Below, in pieces: positions 38,201-46,745 of a stretch of DNA of 64,000 nt. The number at the start of each line of letters is the position of its first letter. Position 1 is the first letter of the stretch. Made by a program: the position numbers and the translations under genes. Origin of the DNA: Akkermansia sp. (GTDB lineage Bacteria > Verrucomicrobiota > Verrucomicrobiia > Verrucomicrobiales > Akkermansiaceae); assembly GCA_017472085.1 (NCBI GenBank), contig JAFUQZ010000008.1:23646-87645 (forward strand). The letters run 5' to 3'. The notes below the pieces were generated by a model. The model saw only the letters and a list, made by a program, of their open reading frames with translations, made no database searches and had not been told where the DNA came from.

Positions 38201-38737
38201 AAAGCTCAGCTCTCCAACTTCATCTTCCGTTTCTTCGGTCTCCGCAAGGCCCGCAAATACCTGCAAGTACTGGCATTCAGCCCGCAGAAACCCGACTGCC
38301 GCAACGATTTTGAACGGCTGCTGGCCATGAAGGCCGCGCGGGCCGACATCCGCCTTCACTCCACACCGGAGATGGAATTCCTGCTCCGCGGAACCGAGAC
38401 TACCGATGCAGAGACGGCTCATGCCCAAAAACTGGCGGGGTATGCAGCCCACACCGCTCTGCCTCCGACGCTGGTGCAGCGCTTGCTGGGGTCTCCTGCT
38501 CTGCAGGATTCCCTGCGCCCCCATCTGAATGCCTGGAAACAGCTCCATGATACCTGCTCTGGAGCAGGAGGTCTCCGGCCTTATCCTTTGCCCGGTGGAG
38601 CATTTACCGCAGCACGGCTCCGACTGGAGCGGTCTGCTGGAACAGCGCGACCGCTGGCGCGAGCTGACGCTCTGGAACAAAGTGAAAGAAGAAGCCCGCA
38701 GCGCCGGTGCCGCGACTCTGGCAGAGCTGCTGTGTGA
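35219..38737 (+). CDS. DUF4011 superfamily I helicase, N-terminal part (frameshifted)
   Basis: Large helicase-nuclease, N-terminal ~1110 meaningful residues. A transglutaminase-like segment NCGTCLDTTLMLAAMAAQAG with GHAYLGVML lies near residue 215. The DUF4011 core KLLDLSLRNNLLNTRMG is at ~385 and Walker A LIGPPGTGKSQTISNMIAHC at ~698. From about base 38555 the frame leaves the family alignment and the last ~60 residues are Arg-rich noise. Dropping one base there restores HDTALEQEV and joins the next frame. Relatives are ~1900-aa proteins, often found near defence genes; a DNA-defence role is inferred. Confidence 0.8.
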   Translation: MTPVQLSPHALKHVSVLTLQNNIYPLLSLGLHATEPLADVAVEVDYTPAYVQTQICRIDRVEAGREAALSLPPVGYEHEKLMQLAEPVKGSIRITVKAGNETVLRKELPLHWHPHDAWVGGNRFPELLAALVRPNDPAIDRLLNRAGEELLSRGVTSGWNGYALPRSGIINRLHAIWNTVSQSGISYALPPESWLDDGLGQRVRLPSAILSRNCGTCLDTTLMLAAMAAQAGFNPIVILVRGHAYLGVMLRDNALPTVVVQEAATIRNLLQLEELLLMETTQLTGSASGNPVSFAETQATGRDNIMKLADDDYFLALDIVRIWSTGIHPIAATHEEVAEELLLPMNRRGTSAADDFLEEESAAQREEAESLVETRPRSRMETWQLKLLDLSLRNNLLNTRMGSSQQIGLCIPDVARFEDKISRNTAFRIKPIPETLTTRLARSESDTRPELLRSMQRELSEEMFGKNELLATDGKKAHSEERLRRSLQSIYLAARHDMEESGSNTLYLACGFLKWYRRGDTDKALLAPVLLIPVKLSRPSVKAGFTLRSADEETRINLTLLELLKTEFALRIPELEGDLPTDASGLDVPQIFTLLRRAIRELPGWEVVEDCSLGIFSFTKYLMWKDMVDRRESLLKNPVVAHIAASERSTFPEQSDFPEPARLDSEVDPRKVFTPLSADSSQLSAVLAAARGKSFVLIGPPGTGKSQTISNMIAHCLGHGKTVLFVAEKSAALSVVHRRLKRIGLSDFCLELHSSKANKKDALAQFRAAIDAATRPTAGTDWGNTVDTMATLRHTLNLLPHELHRPQADGRSLYNDICLLAEESDHPAFIPTADSPREMTAARREELRALARKLALYYAPVSDMLRGAAAAVASENYSFEWEEKLASALQRMIDLRRNAAAVYRELTAALGSEAADLPPESAYALSGLFSELSNRRSADYTCLCPAQASATLRRMEKIAAAAADYREHAAGLSLPYPESAPDDAELELRYTGWKKAQLSNFIFRFFGLRKARKYLQVLAFSPQKPDCRNDFERLLAMKAARADIRLHSTPEMEFLLRGTETTDAETAHAQKLAGYAAHTALPPTLVQRLLGSPALQDSLRPHLNAWKQLHDTCSGAGGLRPYPLPGGAFTAARLRLERSAGTARPLARADALEQSERRSPQRRCRDSGRAAV

Positions 38738-40973
38738 TGAAATCGTTGCTCCGCAGCACCTGGAATCCGCTCTGCTGGTGAACCTGGCCCGCCGCCGTCT
38801 CCGCGCCGCTGCTGACGAGGTGGCAGTGCTCAACGAATTCACCCCCCGCGCCCACGAGGACACCATCGACCGCTACGCTGCGCAGGATGCCGCCATGCTC
38901 CGCCTCACCACCGCCCACGTGCGCGAATTGCTGGCCGGACGCGCCGCCGGCATTGCTGAACACGGACGCGAAATCGCCATTCTGCAACGCGAAATTGCCA
39001 AACAGAGGGCGCACATGCCCCTGCGAAAGCTCCTGGAAGCCATACCGAACGCCGCCGCTCTGCTCAAACCCTGCATGCTCATGAGCCCGCTCTCCGTGGC
39101 CCAGTACCTCACACCGGAGTCCGCCCCCTTTGATGTGGTCATCTTTGACGAGGCCTCTCAGATTCCCGTCTGGGATGCCATCGGTGCTCTGGCCCGCGGC
39201 AAAAACGCCATCGTGGTGGGCGACCCGCGCCAGATGCCGCCCACCAGCTTCTTCACCCGCAGCCGGGAGGATGCCGACGATGACAGCGAGATAGAACACG
39301 ACATGGAAAGCATCCTGGATGAATGCCGCGCCTGCGGTATCCCGGAGATGAAGCTCAGCTGGCACTACCGCAGCAAGGCTGAAAGCCTCATCGCCTTCTC
39401 CAACCACCATTACTACGATGGCAAACTGACCACCTTCCCCGCCCCGGTCTCTACGGACACGGCGCTGCAATACCACTATGTGGACAAGGGTATCTACCGG
39501 CGCGGCGCGGGCAATCGAACCAACCCGGAGGAAGCCCGCGCGCTCGTGCAGCACCTGCTGACCACCCTCCGCAGCCCGGGATTCCGCTATACGGAGGCCA
39601 CCAGCATCGGTATCGTCACCTTCAACATCCAGCAGCAACGCCTCATTGAAGATATGCTGGAAGAAGAACGGACAAAAGATGAATCGCTCGAACCATGCTT
39701 CGCCGAATCCAACAGCGAGGCCATCTTCGTGAAAAATCTCGAGAACGTGCAGGGCGATGAGCGCGGCGTCATCTACTTCTCCACCACCTACGGACCGGAT
39801 GAACAAGGCATGATTTCCATGAACTTCGGCCCGCTCAACCTGGTGGGCGGCGAGCGACGGCTCAACGTGGCCATCACCCGCGCCCGCAACGCCATGCACG
39901 TCTTTACCTCGCTGAAACCCGAAAGCATCGACCTGAACCGCACCCGCGCCCGCGGGGCGGCAGATTTCCGACACTTCCTGGAATGCGCCCGCATGGGTGC
40001 CGGCAAATTCCTCAGCATGAAACAGAGCCTCGCGCCCGACTCGGAACAGCCGGCCCACGCCATACGGCGAGAACTGGAAGCACGCGGCTGGACCTGCACC
40101 GTGAATCTGGGAGTCTCCGACTGCCGGGTAGACCTCGCCGTGCACCACCCGGAGCTCCCGGAAGCCATGCTGGCCGGCATTGTGCTGGATGGCCCGGGCT
40201 ATGCCGCCGCGCACACCGCCCGCGACCGCGATGTGCTGCGTGGCAGCGTCATGCAAGTGCTGGGCTGGCGCCTCCTGCGGCTCTGGGTGCTCGACTGGTG
40301 GCGCAACCCGCAGCTCTGCATGGATGCCGTGCATACCCGCCTGCAGGAATGGGTAGCCGCAGGCCCCCCGGAACCACCCGAGCTGCCCTCCCTGCTGCCG
40401 GAGGCTGCGGGAAACGCAGTCGCAGCACAGGAAGCACCCGCCGCCCCCGTGGAGGCTCAGCCCGCAGCCCCGGCTCCCGTGGGCGAAGAGTACCGCGAAT
40501 ACACCCGCGAGCTCACCCACCTGAGCCGCATCAGCGACAACACGCTCACCGACGCCCTCCTGGAACTGGTGCAGCAGGAAGGACCCGTCCTGCAAAGCCG
40601 CCTCCTCAGCCGCATAGGAAAACTCTCCGGCACCGTCATGAACGCCGCAGCCCGCACCATCGTCACCTCCAAAATCGAGTTTCTGCTGCGAACCGGCCGA
40701 CTGACCGCCGCTGACGAACCCACCCCGGAAGGAGAAACCGACCGCACCCTGCACCTGCCGGACACCCCCGCCGCCCGGCTTCGCACCCGCGGCATCCGCG
40801 ACTGGACGGAAATCCCCGCCTCCGAGTTCCGCCTGCTGGCCGGGCAGCTGCGCGCCCACCTCTGCTGCCTCAACGGCTGCGAGCAACACCTCCGCGCCAT
40901 CATGGCCTTCTACCGCATCACCCGCATGAACAAGAAGTTCAGCGACTTTATCCTGGGTATCCTTCGGAATTAA
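38529..40973 (+). CDS. DUF4011 helicase, C-terminal part (helicase, MTES_1575 nuclease, DUF3320)
   Basis: Continuation in the +1 frame. It contains Walker B VVIFDEASQIP, the helicase motifs VVGDPRQMPP, LSWHYRSKAESLIAF, NVQGDERGVIYFS and GGERRLNVAITRARN. A REase-like MTES_1575 domain follows (DCRVDLAVHHP, IVLDGPGYAAAHTARDRD, LGWRLLRLWVLDWWRNP), and DUF3320 at the end (TDALLELVQQEGPVLQSRLL, DWTEIPASEFRLLAGQL). With one base removed near 38555 the joined protein is 1917 aa, the normal size for the family. Whether the half is translated alone (ATG 38529) is unknown; it would lack Walker A. Confidence 0.78.
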   Translation: MPGNSSMIPALEQEVSGLILCPVEHLPQHGSDWSGLLEQRDRWRELTLWNKVKEEARSAGAATLAELLCDEIVAPQHLESALLVNLARRRLRAAADEVAVLNEFTPRAHEDTIDRYAAQDAAMLRLTTAHVRELLAGRAAGIAEHGREIAILQREIAKQRAHMPLRKLLEAIPNAAALLKPCMLMSPLSVAQYLTPESAPFDVVIFDEASQIPVWDAIGALARGKNAIVVGDPRQMPPTSFFTRSREDADDDSEIEHDMESILDECRACGIPEMKLSWHYRSKAESLIAFSNHHYYDGKLTTFPAPVSTDTALQYHYVDKGIYRRGAGNRTNPEEARALVQHLLTTLRSPGFRYTEATSIGIVTFNIQQQRLIEDMLEEERTKDESLEPCFAESNSEAIFVKNLENVQGDERGVIYFSTTYGPDEQGMISMNFGPLNLVGGERRLNVAITRARNAMHVFTSLKPESIDLNRTRARGAADFRHFLECARMGAGKFLSMKQSLAPDSEQPAHAIRRELEARGWTCTVNLGVSDCRVDLAVHHPELPEAMLAGIVLDGPGYAAAHTARDRDVLRGSVMQVLGWRLLRLWVLDWWRNPQLCMDAVHTRLQEWVAAGPPEPPELPSLLPEAAGNAVAAQEAPAAPVEAQPAAPAPVGEEYREYTRELTHLSRISDNTLTDALLELVQQEGPVLQSRLLSRIGKLSGTVMNAAARTIVTSKIEFLLRTGRLTAADEPTPEGETDRTLHLPDTPAARLRTRGIRDWTEIPASEFRLLAGQLRAHLCCLNGCEQHLRAIMAFYRITRMNKKFSDFILGILRN

Positions 40974-41115
40974 CAATCCTCAAATCACATATTATAATAC
41001 CCCCAAACTATAAATTCAGACCTAAAAAAAGGGGTATTCCGGGCAATTATCTCACCGGAAACAGTAAAACACAAAATAGCCTTTGTATTGCTAATGTGCT
41101 TATTTTCTGCCATAA
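40974..41115. other. Non-coding gap after the helicase
   Basis: AT-rich stretch of the 324-nt gap before hisIE. An AATACCCC / GGGGTATT pair (around 40996-41040) with a long loop could form a weak hairpin. A TATAAT (40993-40998) has no matching -35. Short open frames here have no support. Confidence 0.4.
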
Positions 41116-41145
41116 AGAAAGCCCCACATTTCTGCGGGGCTTTCT
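41116..41145. terminator. Bidirectional terminator between helicase and hisIE
   Basis: 10-bp stem AGAAAGCCCC / GGGGCTTTCT with a 10-nt loop. On the minus strand (hisIE side) it ends GGGGCTTTCTTTATGG, the better T tract. Confidence 0.72.
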
Positions 41146-41297
41146 CCAACTTACTACCTATGAAACTCAGCCCTCTCTTTGGTGTGGGGCAGCGGCGCTC
41201 TCTCCTTCACCGCTCCCCGAAAGGACTGATACGGTACTGACTCCCCGGAGCGGGGAATTGTTCAAGATTTTTTCCAACAGTTGGGGAAAACTCTCCC

Positions 41298-41912
41298 TCA
41301 GTGCTTCTTCCAACCCGGCTTGTGGCGGGTGACCAGCTCCTCTGCCACCTGCTCAATGCGAAGGCCCTTGGAGGCCAGCAGAACGATGAGGTGGTAGAAC
41401 ATGTCGGAGGCCTCGTACAGCAGGCGGTCATCCGTGCCGTTGACGGCCTCGATGCAGGCTTCCAATGCTTCTTCACCCACTTTCTGAGCCATGCGGTTCA
41501 CACCATCGCGGAAGAGGGAGGTGGTGTAGGAGCCCTCCGGCATTTCCTCGCGGCGCTTGTTGATGAAATCCTGCAACTCGCTCAGGAACAGGAGGGGGGA
41601 GGCTTCGTTCACATCGCCCCAGCAGGTATCTGTGCCGGTGTGGCAGACGGGGCCGACGGGATTCACCTGCACCAGCAGCGTGTCGTTGTCGCAATCCACA
41701 CGGATATCCACCAGTTCCAGGAAATTACCGCTGGTTTCGCCCTTCACCCACAGCTGCTGTCGGGAACGGCTGTAAAAGGTGACCTTGCGCGTCGCCAGGG
41801 TCTTGTCATAGGCCTCGCGGTTCATGTAGCCGAGCATCAGCACCTTGGCCGTGCGGGCATCCTGAATAATGGCCGGCACAAGGCCGCCGCTCTTCTCGAA
41901 ATCGATGTTCAT
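41298..41912 (-). CDS. hisIE: Phosphoribosyl-AMP cyclohydrolase / phosphoribosyl-ATP pyrophosphatase
   Basis: Steps 2 and 3 of histidine synthesis in one 204-aa chain. The HisI domain (1-~110) has [36 protein letters not shown] and the metal site [11 protein letters not shown] with [12 protein letters not shown]. The HisE domain (~112-204) has [32 protein letters not shown] and [13 protein letters not shown]. Length and order are typical of bacterial HisIE. No other his gene is adjacent. Confidence 0.96.
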   Translation of the reverse strand: MNIDFEKSGGLVPAIIQDARTAKVLMLGYMNREAYDKTLATRKVTFYSRSRQQLWVKGETSGNFLELVDIRVDCDNDTLLVQVNPVGPVCHTGTDTCWGDVNEASPLLFLSELQDFINKRREEMPEGSYTTSLFRDGVNRMAQKVGEEALEACIEAVNGTDDRLLYEASDMFYHLIVLLASKGLRIEQVAEELVTRHKPGWKKH

Positions 41913-41939
41913 AAGCTGTTAAAAAGCAGTTGCGGGCTC

Positions 41940-41945
41940 AGTATA
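41940..41945 (-). promoter_or_regulatory. hisIE -10 element
   Basis: TGC-TATACT (extended -10) on the minus strand; no convincing -35. Predicted leader ~20 nt. Confidence 0.5.
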
Positions 41946-41979
41946 GCACATTTCTGCCTATTTACCACCCTTTTTTCGG

Positions 41980-43266
41980 TCACCCGGCTTTCACTGCCGC
42001 CAGAGCGCGGGCCATGGCCGCCACCGTGGCATCAATATCTGCCTCCGTATGCGCGGTCGAGATGAATCCAGTTTCGTAGGGCGAGGGGGCCACATAGACC
42101 CCCTGCTCCAGCATGCTGTGGAAGTAGGTGCGGAACATATTAAAGCTGCCGCTCATGGCAGAATCCAAATCGAACACATCCTGCGTGGTGAAGAACAGGC
42201 AGTACATGGAGTCGCTGCGCTTGAAGGTGAGCGGCATGCCGATATCGTGCAGCACGCGGCGCACGCCTTCCTCCAGCCGTGCTCCCAGCTGCTCCAGGCG
42301 GGTGTACGAATCGTTCGCCTCCAGATGCCGCAGCTGGGCCAGCCCTGCGGCCATGGCCACGGGATTGCCGCTGAGGGTGCCGGCCTGGTATACCCCGCCG
42401 AGGGGGGAAACGCAGTCCATGATATCGCGCCGTCCGCCGAAAGCCCCCACCGGCAGCCCGCCGCCGATAATCTTGCCCAGGGTGGTCAGGTCGGGTGTAA
42501 TACCATGTTTGCCTTGCACCCCGGCGGAGGAAATGCGAAAGCCGGTCATCACTTCATCAAAAATGAGCACGGTTCCCTCCTTTGCCGTTATCTCGCGCAG
42601 GAACTCCAGGTAACCCGGCTTCGGCAAGTAGAAGCCGGCATTGCCCGGGTACGGCTCCACGATGACGGCGGCAATCTGCCCCGGATATTGGGCAAAAGCC
42701 GCGCGCACCGCCTCCGGGTTGTTATACGGCAACACGAGCGTGAGTGAGGCATATTCCTGCGGCACACCCGCGCTGTCCGGCTCGCCGTGCGTGAGGGCGC
42801 CGCTCCCGGCTGCCACCAGCAGACCATCCGAATGACCATGATAACACCCGGCAAATTTGATGATGTATTTGCGGCCCGTATAGCCACGTGCCAGCCGGAT
42901 GGCGCTCATGGTGGCTTCCGTCCCGCTGTTGGTCATACGCACCTTTTCCACAGAGGGCAGCCAACGGCAGACCGTCTCGGCCATCTCCACCTCCACCCGC
43001 GTGGGTATTCCATAGCCCAGGCCGTTGAGAGCAGACTCCCGCACGGCAGAAATCACACACTCCGGAGCATGCCCCAGAATCGCCGGCCCCCAGGTGCCCA
43101 CATAGTCGATGTATTCCTTGCCATCCTCATCCCACAGGTGCGCCCCCTCGGCACGAGTCACGAAAAAAGGCGCTCTCTCCAACCGCCGAAATGCCCGCAC
43201 CGGGGAATTCACCCCACCGGGAATCACCCTGCAAGCCCGCTCAAAAAGTTCCTCAGAAATCGACAT
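41980..43266 (-). CDS. hemL: Glutamate-1-semialdehyde 2,1-aminomutase
   Basis: PLP enzyme making 5-aminolevulinate by the C5 route. GGVNSPVRAF, NSGTEATMSAIRLARGYTGR, CYHGHSDGLL, IFDEVMTGFR and LTTLGKIIGGGLPVGAFGGR (PLP lysine in GKIIGGG) are all present; 428 aa is the family norm. The ATG is 6 nt after the -10 box. It supplies tetrapyrrole precursors for the siroheme-dependent heme pathway represented by ahbC further right. Confidence 0.97.
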   Translation of the reverse strand: MSISEELFERACRVIPGGVNSPVRAFRRLERAPFFVTRAEGAHLWDEDGKEYIDYVGTWGPAILGHAPECVISAVRESALNGLGYGIPTRVEVEMAETVCRWLPSVEKVRMTNSGTEATMSAIRLARGYTGRKYIIKFAGCYHGHSDGLLVAAGSGALTHGEPDSAGVPQEYASLTLVLPYNNPEAVRAAFAQYPGQIAAVIVEPYPGNAGFYLPKPGYLEFLREITAKEGTVLIFDEVMTGFRISSAGVQGKHGITPDLTTLGKIIGGGLPVGAFGGRRDIMDCVSPLGGVYQAGTLSGNPVAMAAGLAQLRHLEANDSYTRLEQLGARLEEGVRRVLHDIGMPLTFKRSDSMYCLFFTTQDVFDLDSAMSGSFNMFRTYFHSMLEQGVYVAPSPYETGFISTAHTEADIDATVAAMARALAAVKAG

Positions 43267-43272
43267 GCACCC

Positions 43273-43301
43273 AGTATACTACGCCACCGAAGCATGAACA
43301 A
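43273..43301 (-). promoter_or_regulatory. hemL promoter
   Basis: TTGTTC (43296-43301), 17-bp spacer, TATACT (43273-43278), then GGGTGC and the ATG. Confidence 0.75.
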
Positions 43302-43453
43302 GCCCAATTTAATCGCATTTCAAATGCAATATCATCTCATCACGGAGAGTGCAAATCGCAATGCCAACATTCCCGGCATTTTTTTCGGGATGCTCTTTCT
43401 GCCGGACAAAACGCCGTTGTCGCCGAGGCAAGAGGGTTTCCCTGTTACCATGT

Positions 43454-45658
43454 TCAAACACCATGCGCCCGGAAATCCAGGAATCCGGTAGCGGGGTCGA
43501 TGTTCACCGGGACAACGCGGATGGTATCGCCGGGCTTGAGACAAGCACCATCGAACGAGCGCCAGCAGTCGGCGTGCCGCTCATGATACCAGCGGGAAGC
43601 CCCCGGAAGCTCTGCCCCGGAAATGAAACCGCGCAGGCGCAGCACAGGTATTTCCACCACCAATCCCTGCCCCCAGGCGGCCGTGATGATGGCTTCCCAG
43701 ATACGAGGATTCTCTGTCTCGCACTGTTGTTCCATGTACATCAGCAGCATCTTTTGCTCTGCCTCGTTTTCTGCGGAGGCCGAAATGCGCTCCCGCTCCG
43801 ACAGGTGACGGGCGATGTCCTCCAGCTTACCCGCAGAGAGCAAGGGCGGCAGATGGGATGCTTTGCTCCCGCTGAGACGGCTGAATCCGCGGTGTACCAG
43901 CAGATCGGCATAACGGCGAATGGGGCTGGTGAAATGGCAGTAGTCACCCTTGGCAAGCCCGTAGTGCCCCAATGCTTTTGGGGAATAGCAGGCCCGCATC
44001 ATGCAGCGCAGCAGCGATACCTTGAGCAAAGGTTCATCGGCATGACCGCGAATGCGCTCCATCACTCGCACCAGTTCCTCGCGGGTGGCCAGAGTGCCGG
44101 CCGGAATGCCGTATGATTGCAGCTGTCCGGCAAATTCCTGAAGTCTGGCGGGATCCGGGGCTTCGTGCACACGGTAGACGGTGGGAATGGCGCGGGCATT
44201 GAGCGCATGAGCCACGGCCTCGTTGGCCGCCAGCATGAATTCCTCGATGAGCTGGTGGGAAATATCGCTCTCCTCCTGCTCCACATCCACAGGGCTGCCG
44301 CGGTCATCCGTCACGACATGCAGCTCCGGCATGTCCAGATTCAGCGAACCGCGGTCAAACCGACGCTTCCGCAGGAGCTGCGCGAGCGTGTGAGCCTCCG
44401 CCAGCATGGTATCCACCTCGGCATCGCCGCTGCTGCCCCGCTGCTCCAGCACGGCCAGAGCTTCCGGGTAACTCATCCGCAGCCGCGAGCAGATAACCGC
44501 ATCGCGAAACTCGGCCCTGCGGGTTTCACCGGTCTCATCAATACGCATCAGGCACAGCCGAGTGAGCCGCTCCTCCCCCTGCCGCAGCGAGCAGATACCA
44601 TCGCAGAGCCGCGGCGGCAGCATGGGCAACACACGATCGGGCAGATAGGTGGAATTACCGCGGCGGGCCGCCTCCCGATCCAACGCCGAACCGGGCTGCA
44701 CATAGTGGCTGACATCCGCTATATGCACCGCCAGCTCCCAACCCTCCGGGAGTCGGCGTACGGCAATGGCATCGTCAAAATCCCGGGCTGACGCGGGGTC
44801 TATGGTGATGACGCAGCGCGTCCGCCAGTCATCGCGCCCGAGCAAATCCTGCGGCGAGAGCGAATCAGGTATGGCGGCAGATTCATCCAGCACATCCTGC
44901 GGGAAACTGTCAGGAAGCTCGTATTGGTGAATGATGGTGGTCATCTGCACCCCGGCATCATTCGGCCAGCCCAGCACGGAGATGATACGCCCCGTGGCTT
45001 CCGTGCGGGCAATGGGGTGGGTGAGCGGCTCCACTACAATGCTCATGAACGGCAGCAGCTCCGGCGGCGGAGGGGTGGTGAGCCGCACCCTCTCCGGGGC
45101 GGTCTTGCCATCACCCATCATGCAGCCATAGCGCCCGTCGGACTGATAGATACCCACCCAGCGGTTGTGTCCCCGCTCCAGGATTTCCTCAACCCGCACT
45201 CGGAGTGTCAGGTCTCCGGCCTCCGGCCGACGCGCCCCGCGGCCGCGGCGACTCGCCCCTCCGGCGCGATGCAGGCGCACCGCAGCCTGCACCTTGTCAC
45301 CATCCATGGCACCGCGAGCCTCATGCTCCGGCAACAAAAGAGCCCCGCCGTCATACGCAGGGCTGAGCGAGCGGAGCGCATCACGCCCGGCCTCATCCGG
45401 CAGGAACAGCAGCTTGCCGTTGTCGCGGCGAATCACCCGTCCGGTCACATTTCCCCCGGTCGGTTTCCGCAGGGCATAGCGCGCCTTGCTGAGTTTGAGC
45501 AGCCGGCCCTGTTCCAGCCAGGTCTGCAACAGCTCCCGGAGCTCCCGCCGACGGCGGGAATCTATCCCCATCCCCCGCGCCAGAGCCGAAACATCCTGCG
45601 GCTCGTACCCCGGCGCGGTCAGATATTGCTCCAACAGCTGCTGCAAATCATCCTCCAT
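43454..45658 (-). CDS. rnr: Ribonuclease R (RNase II/R family exoribonuclease)
   Basis: 734 aa. An N-terminal winged-helix-like segment is followed by cold-shock domains (GGNVTGRVIRRDNGKLLFLP). The RNB catalytic domain has TIDPASARDFDDAIAVRRL (catalytic Asp cluster), HIADVSHYV and the RNB signature RGNSTYLPDRVLPMLPPRLC. A C-terminal S1 domain ends the protein. It processively degrades structured RNA 3' to 5'. It begins 5 nt after the upstream lipoprotein gene, so it is probably co-transcribed with it. The S1 tail is short and lacks the long Lys-rich end of E. coli RNase R. Confidence 0.93.
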   Translation of the reverse strand: MEDDLQQLLEQYLTAPGYEPQDVSALARGMGIDSRRRRELRELLQTWLEQGRLLKLSKARYALRKPTGGNVTGRVIRRDNGKLLFLPDEAGRDALRSLSPAYDGGALLLPEHEARGAMDGDKVQAAVRLHRAGGASRRGRGARRPEAGDLTLRVRVEEILERGHNRWVGIYQSDGRYGCMMGDGKTAPERVRLTTPPPPELLPFMSIVVEPLTHPIARTEATGRIISVLGWPNDAGVQMTTIIHQYELPDSFPQDVLDESAAIPDSLSPQDLLGRDDWRTRCVITIDPASARDFDDAIAVRRLPEGWELAVHIADVSHYVQPGSALDREAARRGNSTYLPDRVLPMLPPRLCDGICSLRQGEERLTRLCLMRIDETGETRRAEFRDAVICSRLRMSYPEALAVLEQRGSSGDAEVDTMLAEAHTLAQLLRKRRFDRGSLNLDMPELHVVTDDRGSPVDVEQEESDISHQLIEEFMLAANEAVAHALNARAIPTVYRVHEAPDPARLQEFAGQLQSYGIPAGTLATREELVRVMERIRGHADEPLLKVSLLRCMMRACYSPKALGHYGLAKGDYCHFTSPIRRYADLLVHRGFSRLSGSKASHLPPLLSAGKLEDIARHLSERERISASAENEAEQKMLLMYMEQQCETENPRIWEAIITAAWGQGLVVEIPVLRLRGFISGAELPGASRWYHERHADCWRSFDGACLKPGDTIRVVPVNIDPATGFLDFRAHGV

Positions 45659-45663
45659 GGGAA

Positions 45664-46419
45664 TCAGAAGCGACGAATCGCACCTTCAATGACAGAGCGT
45701 TCTTCTATCTTCTTCTTGAGCGTGCCGCCCTTGCCGAGCTTATCAAGCCCGCATTCGCGGAACGTGCGGCCCAGGCGCTCTGCCCATTCCTGCAGGTTCA
45801 CATCGGCATTGCCGGTGGCAGTATAGGCCTCTTCCGTGTACAGACGGGCTTTCTTGCGGTTGGAATCCTTGAATGCGGCCAGCAGAGTCCCGGTGCGGGT
45901 ATCGCGAATCGTGCATTCGAGACAGATATCGCCCTCGCCCAGATAACCGGCCACCTGACTGGCACCGGGAATCGGTGCAAACAGCGTAAAGGCAGACAGC
46001 AGGCGGAATCCGGGACGCTGCGGTTTGAAATGCACCAGGGCCGTGTCGATGCGCACACAGGCCTCCGCAGGATTCGATGTCACGCGCCAATCCGTACCAT
46101 TGGCTTTGCCGGCTTCTTTCAGCGATGTACCAATGCCGGTCACCATGTTGCTGTACATCTGAATCTGCAACAGCCTCAGCAGATGCGCATCTGCATCTTT
46201 CACATGTGATACATTCATGGGGGCAATATACACGCGGCCGGATTTCTGGTTGGCATAGGGATTCCCCTTCCCCCAGGCCCAGACACCATCCACACCCACT
46301 TTCATGCTGCGCTCCAATGTCACATCATACAAGCCGCTTTCAGACTTCAAGGTATGACCGCATCCGGTGATTACCAGAAGCATCATGGCGGCAAGAATGG
46401 TCAATATGCGGTACAACAT
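45664..46419 (-). CDS. DUF3313-like lipoprotein
   Basis: 251 aa with lipoprotein signal MLYRILTILAAMMLLVITGC (lipobox ITGC). The mature protein has VDGVWAWGKGNPYANQKSGR, RVYIAPMNVSH, the central LVHFKPQRPG-type strand and GEGDICLECTIRDTRTGTLL, the layout of DUF3313 outer-membrane lipoproteins. Function of that family is unknown. A GTG two codons earlier is in frame, but the ATG at 46419 is 6 nt past the -10 box, matching the local leaderless pattern. It leads the rnr transcription unit. Confidence 0.72.
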   Translation of the reverse strand: MLYRILTILAAMMLLVITGCGHTLKSESGLYDVTLERSMKVGVDGVWAWGKGNPYANQKSGRVYIAPMNVSHVKDADAHLLRLLQIQMYSNMVTGIGTSLKEAGKANGTDWRVTSNPAEACVRIDTALVHFKPQRPGFRLLSAFTLFAPIPGASQVAGYLGEGDICLECTIRDTRTGTLLAAFKDSNRKKARLYTEEAYTATGNADVNLQEWAERLGRTFRECGLDKLGKGGTLKKKIEERSVIEGAIRRF

Positions 46420-46425
46420 GCTCAC

Positions 46426-46454
46426 AAACTAACAGATTCCATCCCGCTTTTCAA
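46426..46454 (-). promoter_or_regulatory. Promoter of the DUF3313-rnr unit
   Basis: TTGAAA (46449-46454), 17-bp spacer, TAGTTT (46426-46431), 6 nt to the ATG. Confidence 0.65.
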
Positions 46455-46681
46455 ATAAATTCTGAACCATGCCGCAGTATTTTGCGTGTCTATTCCGACA
46501 AACGGAAACATAACGGAAAGTACATAGTCAAATGGACGATGGACGAAGTCAGCATTCCGCTCGCTTTGCCCTACTGCGAGCCTGCGACTCGCCGAACTTT
46601 CCCTTTGTCCATTGTTCTTCGCCCTTTGTCCTTTCCATTTGGTGAGTTTTCAGATACCCAATTCCGGCATTCGTCAATTCC
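46455..46681. other. Non-coding region with imperfect inverted segments
   Basis: This is most of a 326-nt gap. AAATGGACGATGGACGAAG (~46530-46548) is loosely inverted in the segment ending CTTTCCATTT around 46640. No RNA family or gene is recognised; small open frames here look accidental. Confidence 0.4.
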
Positions 46682-46716
46682 AAAAAATCCCCTGCCCGAA
46701 CGGAGCGGACAGGGGA
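46682..46716 (-). terminator. Terminator of the GGGtGRT operon
   Basis: Minus-strand stem TCCCCTG..CCG / CGG..CAGGGGA (one internal mismatch) followed by six T. Confidence 0.88.
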
Positions 46717-46745
46717 CTTTGTAACGTGTATGTAAAGAGGGAGCT

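Noticed and set aside
38529..38737. Programmed +1 frameshift in the helicase gene
   Set aside because: No slippery codon plus stop arrangement of the prfB type is present at the switch point; a mutation at the quasi-palindrome explains it better.
38604..40976. 790-codon minus-strand frame opposite the helicase C-terminal half
   Set aside because: The plus strand carries all helicase motifs; the antisense product has no motif.
41096..41332. 78-codon frame in the gap before hisIE
   Set aside because: It runs through a terminator hairpin and into hisIE antisense, with no start signal.
46455..46681. Possible structured RNA (SRP RNA, 6S, tmRNA or RNase P RNA)
   Set aside because: None of the conserved core sequences of these RNAs could be found; only weak inverted segments are present.
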